In this document: positions 1 through 10,373 of the stretch, one piece after another
Layout: every line of letters begins with the position of its first letter
Position numbering within the stretch: position 1 is the stretch's first letter
Assembly: GCA_022559845.1 (NCBI GenBank)
Contig: CM040126.1
Location: forward strand, 121,062,886 to 121,126,885
Direction: 5' to 3'
Length of the DNA: 64,000 nucleotides
Source: Amorphophallus konjac
Lineage: Eukaryota; Streptophyta; Magnoliopsida; Alismatales; Araceae
Program-made: the position numbers and the translations under genes
Notes under the pieces: model-generated
What the model saw: only the letters and a program-made list of their open reading frames with translations
What the model was told of the DNA's origin: nothing
Databases searched by the model: none

Positions 1-262
1 CGCCCAATAATGGCATTGTACCCGGTCATCGCGCGGACGACCGTGAAGTCCACGAGGAAGGTTACTTCTTTTGGCGCGGTCCCGAATGTGATCGAGAGTG
101 ATATGCGCACCTCCGGGTGGACTGTTGTACCAGAGAAGCCATGTAGTGGTGTGTGCAATGGTGTGATTTTAGACAAGTCCACACCCATGAGCACAAGGCA
201 GTTGTACGCGATGACATCAGGGCCACTTCCATTATCAACCAGGATCCGTTGGATAGTACATT
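1..262 (-). pseudogene. Element D: aspartic protease fragment of a Tat-type gypsy polyprotein
   Basis: On the minus strand this stretch reads as a retropepsin-like domain: an I-L-V-D-N-G-S motif near 225-245, then a loop of 'GFSGTT' type and an ending '..TGYNAIIG' at the window edge, as in plant Ty3/gypsy proteases. The protease cleaves the Gag-Pol polyprotein inside the virus-like particle. It is cut by the window start, so reverse transcriptase and integrase would lie further left. The active site reads D-N-G-S, where D-S/T-G is usual for the family; whether this is natural to the lineage or a mutation cannot be told here. It lies downstream of the D gag remnant on the same strand. Confidence 0.75.
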
Positions 263-479
263 AATTTATGGTGGCTGTGACCTCCAGGGCGTCAGAATGT
301 GGAGTAGCTACACCGTCGAGATCATCATCGGAGAAGATGATGGGATCCTTTGGGTGCTCCCGAGTGACAGCTTCTCGCCCGTTGGTATCATTGTGCCCGG
401 TGGCGTTGATGGCGGCTGCGTACTGTTGTCATCTCCTGGAGCTGTCCCCGCCTGATACCGGCCCTCCGGAGATCATCAT

Positions 480-1891
480 GATCTCCTTTCCATTTGGTCA
501 GTTGTCGAGGGGCGGGGGTGTTTGCTCACGTTGTCGTTTATCCATGGCCCTTGCGATGAACTTATCGAGGAGTCCTCAACGAATGAGGTCCTCGATCACG
601 TCCTTTAGGCTGATACACTCGGCCGTGTCGTGGCCGTGGTCACGGTAGTAGTGGCAGAATTTCTATTTGCTCCTTGTGCTCGGATCTGACTTCATCTTCG
701 GATCTCCATCAGGATCTAGTCGGGGGGAGCCATCAGGGGCGTGTAGTTGCGGTAATTTCCCCTTTCCCGCTCTGGGCGGTCGTGACGGTCTCGTTGCTCT
801 CGCTTGTTCCATCCTTCTCGTGGCGAGTTGGCGGATCTCTTCCAGTCAGACCGATTGGTACTGGCCGCGTGGCCTAGGGCCACTGTGTTCTCCTTGCAAC
901 ATGCGTGCTTCTGCGCTAGGGCGAGCAGATCAGTGAGGGTTGCCGGGGCTTCGACTCCGAGCGCACGTCAGAGGATACAGTCCCACCTCCCCTAGGTGAG
1001 TGCAGTAGCAGCGATGCTGACGTCGAGATGCGGGATCCGAAGTGCCTCCATGCGAAAATGGGAGACGATGTCCCACAACATTTCTTCTTTCCCTTGCCTG
1101 AGAGCGAGCAGGGTCACCGCTGACTTAGCTACCTTTTGGCAGCCGATTAAGTTCTCCTTAAACAGCTTCTTGAGCTGTTGGAAAGAGGAGATGGTCCTGG
1201 TCGACAGAGACTCAAACCGGGCCCGGGCGTTCTCCCGCAGAGTCGTGACGAATGCCAAGCACTTCACAGTATCTGAGGCCCGGTGAAAGACCAGGTGGAA
1301 CTCAAAACTATGCATATGGTCGACTGGGTCCGTGGTGCTGTCGTAGGAAGAGAATGACGGCAACTGGAACTTTGGCGGGATGGGAGCCTCCATGATCTCC
1401 TTGGAGAAGGGAGCATGAAAGTCCTGGTCGTTGTCGATAAGGCCGTGATTCTTGGTGGCTAAGAGGACATCATCCAAGTACCGAACTTTGTCCTTTATCT
1501 CATCGATGCATTGAAGTCGGCGATCCATCTCTAGGTTGGAATGCAGTGGGCTGCGCACCCTTGGGGCGGGTGAGCTGCGCGATCATCGGGTCCTTGCAAT
1601 CGATGCGTGGGAGGCTTCCCACATTTGGCGTGAATTCTCCCCAGTCCGGACCCTCTCATCCTGTCGCCGTTCCGACGGGACGTGCTGGGGGGCCGCAGGC
1701 CGGTTGAGGAGTTCTTGACATATTCCGGTCAGGGCTCGGATCTGCTGGCGGATCTTGTCGAGGTCACCTGGCGTGACTTCTTGCCGCAGGTGGGCAGAGG
1801 AAACTTCTTGCAACCTATGGTGAGAGTTGGGTCCCTGATGGGAGCCGCGCCCTCGGTTGCTGGCGTTGCAGAGACTCCCACGTGGTGCCAT
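480..1891 (-). pseudogene. Element D: decayed gag of a Tat-type gypsy element
   Basis: The minus strand encodes a gypsy Gag in pieces. The first ATG (1891) is 14 bases inside the primer binding site. The best open piece (1558-992, 188 residues) carries the retrotransposon-gag domain, with 'APIPPKFQLPSF..YD..TDPVDHMHSF' followed by 'SISSFQQLKKLF'-like segments. Further on, around 580-660, comes a zinc-knuckle-like C-H-Y-Y..H-G-H-D-T-A-E-C. Gag forms the particle shell and binds the element RNA. At least one frameshift (about 1560-1583) and stop codons, including a TAG at about 990, break the frame. Gag-domain spacing and the PBS resemble Tat-lineage elements. Confidence is high for identity, low for exact ends. 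Confidence 0.8.
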
Positions 1892-1904
1892 GGCTTTTCA
1901 CTTT

Positions 1905-1924
1905 GTTTCCCACAGACGGCACCA
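1905..1924 (-). promoter_or_regulatory. Element D primer binding site
   Basis: Minus strand TGGTGCCGTCTGTGGGAAAC lies five bases inside the LTR end at 1930. It matches the form of primer binding sites common in plant Tat-type gypsy elements. It primes minus-strand DNA synthesis from a tRNA. Confidence 0.7.
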
Positions 1925-1929
1925 AGAAG

Positions 1930-2444
1930 TGTAGAGGCTGAAATTTGGTTTCTATGCCACGTACCACCTTCTCTATTTATTGAGTGGGGAAGTCGTCCGG
2001 CACCCGTGGAAGCCTACACACACCATAAGCCAAAAGGGCGTCAGAAGGAGTCCCGGGTGTGACCCTAGGGGACAACTCTCCGATGCTTAAGTCAGTAACG
2101 GACTAATAGAGAGTAGAGAAGAGCTAGAGAGAGTTTGAGATAAGGGTCAAGAAAGGAGAGATCGGGGAGCCCTGGAGATCCTCCAAAACGAGTGCTCGCC
2201 GCTCCCAGTGCCCACTCAAAGAGTGTTCGCTGGGTGGTAAGGCCGTGTAGGAGGGCTTTTTTTCTCTGATCGTGACCTCTCTCTTTCTGTAAGTAGGCTA
2301 GTAGCTCTGTGCTCTTGGGTAGCGATTTAGCAGAATGAACCATCGTGCTTCTCTTCTCTGTCGATGTCCCTTTTATAGGGGGCTGTCCTGGAGAAGGAGC
2401 CCTATCCCTTAGCGGGGAAGGCCATGCGTAGTGAAGTAACGTCT
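1930..2444 (-). repeat. Element D 5' LTR, inner part (split by element A)
   Basis: The plus strand begins TGTAGAGG directly beside the D primer binding site, so this is the inner end of the 5' LTR of a minus-strand element. The LTR is interrupted at 2444 by element A and resumes after the CGTCT target duplication at 28439-28443. The outer part (28444 to about 28757) gives a joined LTR of about 0.83 kb. A 75-84-residue open frame in it (2343-2092, minus) has no recognisable domain and is not taken as a gene. Confidence 0.7.
2440..2444. repeat. Target site duplication of element A, left copy (CGTCT)
   Basis: CGTCT precedes the LTR start TGTGGG at 2445 and recurs at 28439-28443 directly after the LTR end TCAACA. 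A 5-bp duplication is what gypsy integrases produce. Confidence 0.9.
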
Positions 2445-5400
2445 TGTGGGAACGCGGATTTTTTATATTTTTATTTATTTATTTATTTATTTTATTATTT
2501 GATTTATTGGCGTGCCAGTCACATGTGTGACGATTTCATTGTGCGCTCGATCTGACTTGGTCAGTCGATTGTGAGTGATCGTGTCTGGACCAGAAGTCCA
2601 TCATACCATAAAGGCTATGACGTTAATTACGTCCCCCCCTAAGGAGGACAACCCTTGATTAAACGCTAAAGATAGGAGGATGACAGCGGTAAAGCCGCGT
2701 GCTCAAAAGAGATGGAATTCGTTCTCTTGTAAGACGTTAAATGGATTTTGACAAAGCAGGAGTTTGTTATTTTTGGGATAAATTTGACGGCATATTCCCA
2801 CCATCTTGGACCATGCCAAGCGGGGAATAGGAAACCACCCATGTAGCAGCAGGGTGGGATCTGTAAAAGATCAGGCATAATTGACCCAGAATCCGAGTAA
2901 GTGCTGGCGTGATATGATACGCTCCATTTGGGTGCGGTGGCGCATCTATACCCCCCTTCGAAAGACCATCGGAGAGCATGTAGGGACATAGCTCCGTGGG
3001 CCGACGGGGTTGAGAGAGAGAACATCACAGCTACCTGGCAAGGTATGTGTAAATTTCGGCAACATGTCCCCTCAACTTGGATTATGCCAAGATAGGATAG
3101 GTCATCATCCACGGAGTGCCGGGATGACGACCGAACGAGGATGGGCACCGGGCCCCGGGACATCGCTTGCCTTTATACCATCGATTAATATCCTCTCGAA
3201 ACCCCCCAGAACTCATGTAACGACATGGCCCTTTGGGTTCATGAGGGTGAAATCCTGATCGGGAATGAGGACTATAGGGGAGGTCTTCCCCAATAATGTG
3301 TCTTCTCAAGGCATTAATGACGATATCTGAACATCCCCGAGACATATATGTGAAGAGATCAGAAGGCTGACAACTGGTAGTGCAGAGATGGGCCTCTGAC
3401 TGGACTTCATTTGGCCAAGATAAAGGGTCTCGGCGGTGGCTTTAGTTGGCCAAAAGGGAGAGGCTCCCGGCGTGGGTCTATTGGCTTAAGAAAAGGGGTC
3501 TCGGCGCGCTCCTTAGCAAAAAAAAGGGGATCTCGGCGGGTGGCTTCCCGGCGCGCTCCTGGCCGCACCGGGAGCCTGGCGCCGAGAGCCTGTGGGCTGG
3601 GAGGTGTGCAAGAGGGGTTTGAATGGCAGGGCCATGGTTTGTCGTTTAGCTGAAGGGGAAAGAAGAGGACGGCCTCTCGGCGAGATAGTTCTCGGTGGGG
3701 AATTTTGTACGTCGAGAAGGTAGAATTGCTATAGGGTTTCAGGGTTTACAGAGCTCAAACGATACTCTGCTTCTGGGATTCCTGAGCTTTCTGGCTGCGA
3801 TTGAAGCCGAATTTGAAGTGCAGGAAGGGGGGATTTCATGGATGCTTCCCTGAGAAAGGGCCAAGGGGGATTTGGAGGGTAGAATCGATGGGGAACGAGA
3901 CCATCGTCTGGATCTCTGAAGACTTTATTTATTTCTGCCGCCGGCCGTCTGGGGATCAAGAGATGACTGTCTCTGATCCCCTGGACGAACCCAATAGCAT
4001 CTAAAAACCGGTGACTGAGGAACCTTTAGCATCGAAACTCCAGACCCTAGTCATCCAAGGGGTTAGAATGGAGGGTCGAGAGATCGAGATCGTCATTCGC
4101 CAGAATCGGAGGGATAGCAGCGGTCTGTAGAATCGGCATGTCCTCTCGTATAGCCGACAGTTCAGGAATCCAAGAGATTGATGTCTCTGGCCCTGAACGG
4201 CACGAAGAGGAGCCTTAAGGGGCCTTGTGAGAAAGCTCGAAAGGGTGCGATGGATCTGCTCTCGAGGCAGAAAGGGGGAAGGTGACAGAACCCAGTAACC
4301 CATTAGATAAGGGTAGGGGTTCTGTTCCCATGCCTCTGAAGAGAAGATTCGTATGAATCATTAGACACTTCGCATAAACGATAAGCATACACGGAGGAAC
4401 GAAGAGCAGATATCTCCATCAGAGGGGAACAGACATTTCAATCAGAAGATCCCCAAATGGGTCCCGTTGATATTTCATTGCATTGCTCGAAGCCTTACAC
4501 TGATTGTAAAAGAGAAATGCAAAATAGAGAGAGAGACGGAGCTCGAGACCTAAAACTCGCTAGCTACGTTTGATAAATCGAGAAGAAAACTCGCTAGATT
4601 ACATCAATAGAAAGAAAAGACAGCATGGGGAGGGCGGAGCATTGACTCCTCTCCCTCCCCGGAGCAGCCCACCTGAAGCTTGTCTGCTTCTTCCTCTCTT
4701 CTGCTTCTTCTCTTCTCTCGGCCGAGGAGGGCTCTCTCTTGGCAGGACTCCCTCTCGATTCTTTTCTTCTCTTTCTTTTTCTTCTTCTTTTTTCCGATCC
4801 CTCTCCTCCTTTTTCTCTTTTTTATCTGTTCGAAGACAGGGGTTTTTATAACCGTTTCCCCCCCTTCTCGGCAGGCTTCATCACGGCGCGCCCTTTGGGC
4901 TTCCCGGCGCGCCTGCCTTCAGCTTCTCGGCGCCACCTTTTGGGCTTCGGCAAGTGACTCTCGGCGCCAATATTGCAGGCCCAATTAAAGTACTTTAGCC
5001 ACTTTCACAGGCCCATTTGGGTCTTTCAAGGGCATCCTCACCCAAAAGGGTCTTCCATTGGTGACACAGCTTGTATCATTATTACGGTTTTCATCAGTCC
5101 GTAGACAGGGGTTTCATCAATATTGCCATCTGAACGGTGACAAAACCGGGTATTATCTTATCGATATCGTCACTTGAATGGTGACGAGCTCGGACATCAG
5201 CTTTAGTCTGGAAAGACTTCAGCCGGGTGTATAATCTGTGGAGACGATTCTTTTTCTGTTCTGACTTTGCAAAAGCCTTTACAATCTTCATCTGCCGGTA
5301 CCAGCTTCATCTTTATCTCATATTACATCTTTCGGTAAGCCGACATCTGACTTACCCTGACACATCATCCCTGGATTCTTGGACGAAGCAGTAGTACAGC

Positions 5401-5612
5401 TAGCATTAGAGTGGGCTAGAAGGTCTCATCAGTCGAGTGACTGCTGCTTTACCAGTGCTGCCGTCTGAGTGACATCGGCACTGGGCATCAGCTTGGCCGA
5501 CAAGGGTTTTAGCCGGGTGAATGGTTGACGAGCTTCATCAATGGTCTTTCACTGCTGGTCCGACCTCTTTTCAATTATGCTTCCACCCTTGTTCATTTTC
5601 AAGGTGTCAACA
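2445..5612 (-). repeat. Element A 3' LTR (3168 bp)
   Basis: On the plus strand it starts TGTGGGAACG and ends GGTGTCAACA; in element sense it therefore runs TGTTGACACC to CGTTCCCACA. It matches the right LTR closely over most of its length, including the T/A-rich (TTTA)n tract near 2465-2505. Two GGCGCG-rich blocks (about 3410-3650 and 4850-5045) have diverged strongly between the copies. A TATA-like TATAAAAA (minus, about 4846-4853) follows the second block. Open frames inside it are not believed to be genes. Confidence 0.92.
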
Positions 5613-5626
5613 AATGCCCCCCACCT
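5613..5626 (-). promoter_or_regulatory. Element A polypurine tract
   Basis: Minus strand AGGTGGGGGGCATT directly abuts the 3' LTR start TGTTGACACC. A G-rich purine run at this place primes plus-strand DNA synthesis. It fixes the polarity of element A. Confidence 0.8.
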
Positions 5627-5817
5627 GCGGGCGACGTAAGCACAGAATAAGCGGCACGGGGCTTGCAGGTGTCTTTCATCATTCGAGGGTATCTTCCTCA
5701 ATTTGTCTTCAAGCCGGTTCTCAGATCTGATCATCTTGTTGCAACAATATTTTGCACACTTATCTTTCCTTTTCATATTTTCCATTCTTCATATTTTCTT
5801 TATTTTCAGCAATTTGG

Positions 5818-6411
5818 AGCTTCTCGGCACGGGGCCATAGGCTTCTCGGCAAGAGCTTTTTCGGCGCGAGCCTTCTCGGCACGGAGCTTCTCGGCGCGGG
5901 GTTCGCGTTACTTCTCGGCGCGCCTTGGGCAGGGCTCTCGGCCTGGGCTTCTCGGCGTGCCCTTTGGCCGCCTGGAGTTCTCGGCGTGAGGGGATCTCGG
6001 CGCGCCCTTTGGCCGCCTGGGGTTCTCGGCGTGGGGGGCTCTCGGCGCGCATTGTTTCGCACCGAGAAGCCTCTCCCCCTTTCTCTTATTTAACCCCCCC
6101 GAGAGGGTTTTTTCTTCATTTCTACATCTTCTTTCTCTTTCTTCATTTCTATTTTTTTGTCTCGGCGGTGGCGAGTTCCTTGTCTCGGCCGTTCCCGTTT
6201 TCTTCCCGTTTAGTTGGGTTTCGCCCGGGTAGGACGTTATTTGGGATTTAATCCCCTTTTTCTTTCGGGATCACCCCCTCTTTGTTGGTGATTCCCTATT
6301 CTTCTTGGGCAGACCCCGAATAAGGGGAGGTGCTGCCGAAATTTTCATAGGATCTCATGTTACAATCTTTATAAGACTGGCTTTTAATTCACACTTTTTC
6401 TCCGACTGCAG
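5818..6411 (+). promoter_or_regulatory. Promoter and leader of the opposite-strand gene of element A
   Basis: Twelve TCGGC-cored motifs (mostly TCTCGGCGCG or variants) stand in 5823-6055, followed by a TATA-like TATTTAA at 6087-6093 and a long C/T-rich tract (6105-6160), as in plant core promoters. A motif GGGGAGGTGCTGCCGAAATT at 6324-6345 also occurs in the LTR leaders of elements A, B and C. A strong splice acceptor (C/T-rich run ending GACTGCAG, 6410-6411) lies 8 bases before the ATG, implying a leader intron; a donor could be GTGGCG at 6168, which is a guess. Confidence 0.6.
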
Positions 6412-6419
6412 GCACTGTA

Positions 6420-8498
6420 ATGGCTTCCAGTTCTGATGCTGCATCTTCCGGAGCTGTTGGTGCTAGCTCATCGGCTCAGCCAGACATATGTCGGGCCACA
6501 GTAAATTGGCTGAATGTGCACAGCCTGGATTTCGAATATGATAGGATAGCTTCAGTTGACGAGTCATCTGACTCTGAAACTGACACAGTGTCGACGGCCC
6601 GGGTATACTCCACGGCGACCGAGACATGCTTCAGGCGGGATGATAGTTATCGGCCAGATCTCCCGAAGGATCGACATTTGATGCCGTTCATCCGGACTTT
6701 CACCGTGGGCGGAATGCGGAACTACCGAATAGCCCGTACAGTTGAAGCCGCAATTCTAGCTGAGAGAGACAGCCTGAAAGATTCGGTGTATCGCGGAAAG
6801 GCTATATATCTTCCCGGGGAGAAGCGTGACTGGGATGCAGTCCTTGGCCTATCGGAGCTGGAGCCGGAAAAGAAAATGTTGACCCGGGCCCCGGAGTTCA
6901 CACCTGCTCAGTGGGATAATGCCAGCGGCCGAGTCAATAGGGAGAAGCCCGGCTATGGTCTCTTCCTGGCGCCAGTGAAGTGGGGGTACCGCGAGGAGCC
7001 CTTTGTGCTGAATTGTTCGGCCATTCAGTTCAAGTATCAATTGGCCGCTGGTTGGTTTGGGGATACCAAAATCACTGACGCCCACCTATTTCGAGTAGGA
7101 GCCGTGGAATTTACTGAATTTGTTCTGAAGGAATATGCCCCTCTACTGATCAGAGCCGGGGTATATCATAGTGTTTTTACTTCCCGATTTCGGTACCCTA
7201 TATCCCGAGGGTTATGCTGTGGGATGTTCGAGGTCTTCTGCCCCTTATTCAACATATTCTATACAGCAGAGGGTGAGACATCTCTTGACCTCTAGAGTCT
7301 GTCACAGCTTTTCGGACTGCCTATTGACAGCGAGCCATATGAAGAAGTCTGCTTGGCAGATTCTGAGAAGGATAGCTCTGATGGTGAAGGCAGATATTCC
7401 ATCGGCTTCTCATACCGGTATCTGATAAAGGCATATCGCTCCATTTGTCTGGCATACAGTAGAGGGTCCTCCAAAGGTTATCATCCCCGGGAGAAGGGCA
7501 GCAAGCTGCGGATCCGGGTAGGGCAGTGGATTCAGTACTTCTTTGACGGCCCGCTGAAATATTCAGACTTTCCTTCCATGGGTCCGACTGCTAGCAAGCA
7601 GGTAAGGGCTCCCCGTTATAAGTCGGCGCTGCCAGCTTCATTGCGTCGTGCAGGCAGCAGTGGTCCCAACCCAGCGGGCGTAGACCCCATCACACACTGT
7701 GCGGCTTATTTCACATTCTGGCTGTGCACTTTCGCTCTCCCTCAAGGGGACGAGACAATCATTCGGCCAGAAGCTATATATCCGGCCTGTCAGATGGCAT
7801 GGGGAATGAGGCTGTCGCTCTGCCCAGTGGCCCTGTGTCTGATATACAAGTCTTTGGGGGATCTGTACAAGCATCGGACTCCCCGCTCTTTGAGGACCGT
7901 GGGTCCCTTTCATTTCTTCAACGCCTGGGTCTGCAGTTTATTTCCTGAGTTGGCTCCCATAACTTTGCAGGCAGATACAGTGATGCCCAGAATGATTGAG
8001 TTTGCCAGTGCTGAACCTGGTCCTTTTTATGATCAGCTGTTCAAAATAAGGGGCCGACTGATAAAGGTGCCGGTGGATGCCCCTGGCAGCATTCATTTCT
8101 GGAGCCTGGTGGCAGGCTCAGCTCCTTTGATTGATCCTCAGAGAGAGTGCAAGCTGGAGGAGGTGGAGACATATATCCATCCTGTCTCAGGGGTTAACAC
8201 TGCCCGGCCAATCCTGGAACCGGAGCTGGTGAGGTGGGCCATGGCCATTCGGCCTAGCGTCTTAGTTTTCAGAAAGGGTGGCCTGCTCCTTCTGGAACCA
8301 TACTATCCATTCCGCTTTGGGCGGAACTTTGGTTATGACCAGCATATCCCCACAACGGTTGCTCAATTTCCCTGGACAGTCGGGCTAAGCATGGGTCCAC
8401 CATTGTCGGTGACGGCCGGTTGTGGTGGGATTTCTACCATCGCCAGGACGGTGCAGTTTTCAGAGTTCCCACAGTTTCTAACCGTGTTCCCCGGGTAA
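6420..8498 (+). pseudogene. First coding block: plant mobile domain-like region
   Basis: The ATG at 6420 is 8 bases after a strong splice acceptor, which supports this start. The block begins with a Ser/Ala-rich head and an acidic stretch ('SVDESSDSETDT'). It then gives a segment 'FTEFVLKEYAPLLIRAGVYH' and the 'FCPLFNIFYTAEGETSLDL' region, broken by TAG at 7293 and continuing in the same frame as 'SLSQLFGLPIDSEPYEEV'. This pattern (large aromatic, 'E..T..L', 'GLPID') is that of the plant mobile domain found in Tat-element extra ORFs and in some host genes. Further on, 'YFTFWLCTFALPQGDETIIRPE' is a typical central segment. The frame is lost by about 8380-8415, where homology-like sequence continues one frame over. 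Confidence 0.7.
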
Positions 8499-9233
8499 CA
8501 TCAGAATATATCAAATGGTGGAACATTCGAACCAGCTTCTACAGAGATAGTAGAGGTGCATTCTGGGACGTGGCCGAGCGTTCCTTTCTGAAACAACAGC
8601 CTGGGCCAGTATTTGACATCCCCGAGGCCCACTTGAGAAAGCTTTATTCACAGCACCAGAGGGAGGCTGAGAACTATCTGGCCCAGCGTCGGGCTTTGAA
8701 GGAAAAGAATTCCGACCCGCCTGCTCCTGTCTTCGCTGCTATCAACGAGGACACTTTCATGCAGAGTTTGAAACATCTGAGCCATGTATAGGGGCGCTCG
8801 CTTGGAGGCGCAACAATATCCATTTCTGTCGAAGAGCCGCTCTCGGCAGTAGCTTCTTGGAGGGGTCCGACAGATAGATTTCACCCGTATAGGACGTTTG
8901 TGCGCCGGGAAGATAGAACCCAGACGTACTACAAGCAGACGTCCTGGTTGTTTATTTTGCTGAATTTACATGGGTTATCTGTAGAAAACCCGATAGCCGG
9001 CATATTGAACAAGTCGTTGTTTATCTCTTTCCATTATGTCGACGGCTGGGGTATGGACCACCTCGACTTGTTTCGGTGTCTTGACCTTCATGGTCATAGT
9101 GACCTGGCAGCTTTAGTGGAGAAGTGCCAGGTACTTGGCGATGTGTGCTGGCTTATCAAGGAGGCTGCTTCACGCTCCAAGGAGGTGGCTTATCTGTACT
9201 GGCCGCTTTCTGTCTTTTACGACGGTCCAGCAG
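8400..9233 (+). pseudogene. Continuation of the mobile-domain exon in the shifted frame
   Basis: From about 8400 the reading continues as 'GRLWWDFYHRQDGAVFRVP' and stays open to the splice donor at 9233/9234 except for one TAG at 8789. The segment includes 'EYIKWWN', 'AQRRALKEKN' and a long region ending 'LYWPLSVFYDGPA'. The single-base shift near 8380-8415 is probably a mutation of this copy, since there is no good intron there. Function of this part is not recognised. Confidence 0.6.
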
Positions 9234-9326
9234 GTATGCTCTCTTCTCTTTTGACTGCAGTGCTTTTTGCTCAGTATTCATACTCTGCGTCCACTGATCA
9301 CATTGCCTCTTTGACATCTTAGACAG
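9234..9326 (+). other. Predicted intron 1 of the opposite-strand gene (93 bp)
   Basis: Donor CAG/GTATGC, T-rich body, acceptor TTAGACAG/AC. It interrupts a codon after its first base, and the downstream exon (9327) restores an open frame, whereas the nearest alternative acceptor four bases earlier gives an immediate stop. Confidence 0.65.
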
Positions 9327-9617
9327 ACAGGCCTGATATAAAGCGACAGGGGCTTTATAGAAAAATCATTGCGCAGGCTGAGAAGCCCACTTATTTTGAA
9401 ATCCCTGCAGCAGCACCGACTACCACTCCCTTGCCTCCTGGCAAGAAGAGAAAGGCCTCTGTAGTTAAGGCTGAAGTTGGGAAGGCCAGGAAGGCCAAGA
9501 AGGCTTACGCTCAACAGTCGGCTTCGGTGGCTATGGACACCGGGACCCCTCTCCCTGATATCCCCTCCTTCGATGAGTTCGAGTCTCAAAGGGCGACTAC
9601 TGAGACATCGTTTCAGG
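9327..9617 (+). pseudogene. Basic, low-complexity exon of the opposite-strand gene
   Basis: The exon is open throughout. It encodes a Lys/Ala/Pro-rich stretch ('PLPPGKKRKASVVKAEVGKA', then 'RKAKKAYAQQ') with the look of a nuclear localisation signal (K-K-R-K), followed by 'PDIPSFDEFESQ'. It ends one base into a codon at the GGTAAC donor (9618). The basic cluster suggests a nuclear or nucleic-acid-binding protein, but that is inference from composition only. Confidence 0.6.
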
Positions 9618-9707
9618 GTAACATCAAAAACTTGCATTTGCGTTCTTCATTGTCTTTTGCAGAATCTCAAAGAAATCCTTGAATCTGACCCCCTTCCTTT
9701 TGCACAG
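9618..9707 (+). other. Predicted intron 2 of the opposite-strand gene (90 bp)
   Basis: Donor CAGG/GTAACA and a C/T-rich acceptor CCTTTTGCACAG (9707). The junction is phase 1 on both sides and joins two open frames. A nearer acceptor (TTTTGCAG, 9662) leads into a stop codon within seven codons. Confidence 0.65.
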
Positions 9708-9770
9708 CCCAAGAGACGGTCATAGCACCTTCTGTGGTGGAGACCAGGTTGCCTTCTCCCACGCCGACTA

Positions 9771-9841
9771 GTGTATTTTCTCACCTGTTTCATACCTGCA
9801 TTGTTTTCTTTGCTATATTTCTCAGAGGTCTCTTTTTGCAG
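9771..9841 (+). other. Predicted intron 3 of the opposite-strand gene (71 bp)
   Basis: The short exon 9708-9770 reads 'ETVIAPSVVETRLPSPTPT'. Donor A/GTGTAT and acceptor CTTTTTGCAG frame a very T-rich 71-bp stretch. Phase 1 to phase 1 restores the open frame 'VAGEEQTEAMVTEELLQPQ' after the junction. An in-frame read-through version would hit a stop soon after. Confidence 0.6.
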
Positions 9842-10292
9842 CAGTGGCAGGAGAGGAGCAGACTGAAGCTATGGTGACAGAAGAATTGCTTCAACCCCAA
9901 GAGGGTCACAAGACTCAGTCGAAGCAGAGTACTGTTCCGACCAGGCGCATAATTACCCGGTCTACATCCCGACATGCTTTAGAGGTGGCCCTACAACGTG
10001 TAGCTAGTGTGGAAATATCCTCAGGCAGTTCTAAGACCGTCTCTGACGAGGAGGAAGCGGCTTTCAGTGGCAATGAGGGGATGCTCCTGAACCAGAGGCC
10101 CCGCTTGTATTTGCAAAAGGTGCTCTGCCTTTTCAGCCTGCTAAGCTGCTGGTGCTATCGTCTGAGGAGGAGTTGCCAAAGGAGTTTGCCGGGCTCGACA
10201 CCGAGATTGACATAACTCCACCATTTGTCACTCCGACTACGGAGCTTCCTTCACTTTCACCCCACTTCGAGGATGTGGACCCCGCTTCAAGG
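9842..10292 (+). pseudogene. Ser/Glu-rich exon of the opposite-strand gene
   Basis: The exon starts in a frame reading 'TVPTRRIITRSTSRHALEVA' and an acidic 'SDEEEAAFSGNEG', then appears to slip by one base in a run of G near 10076-10081. It continues as 'LVLSSEEELPKEFAGLD' up to 'FEDVDPASR' at the splice donor. No enzyme motif is seen. The slip is most simply a copy-specific indel. Confidence 0.55.
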
Positions 10293-10373
10293 GTGGGTTC
10301 CTTTTCATGTTTGTTGCTTCATCTGCCCCCCTTTTTTTTATCTAGCACTAAAGTTGCTTTGTTTTGGTCTCAG
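10293..10373 (+). other. Predicted intron 4 of the opposite-strand gene (81 bp)
   Basis: Donor AGG/GTGGGT, a poly-T-containing body, and acceptor TTTTGGTCTCAG (10373). Both sides are phase 0, and the downstream codons (GGC ATT GCC at 10374) continue in the same genomic frame. Confidence 0.65.

Noticed and set aside
2666..3345. Open frames repeated in both LTRs of A (also 25520-26664)
   Set aside because: Repetition is explained by the LTRs; no domain, and length changes between copies.
4570..4988. Leu/Phe/Ser-rich frames that resemble membrane proteins, also at 27369-27841
   Set aside because: They are complements of the purine-rich LTR leader (C/T-rich on the plus strand) and differ between the two LTRs.
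5760..6093. Overlapping frames on both strands with Arg/Pro/Ala-rich repeats
   Set aside because: They come from the repeated TCTCGGCGCG promoter motif.
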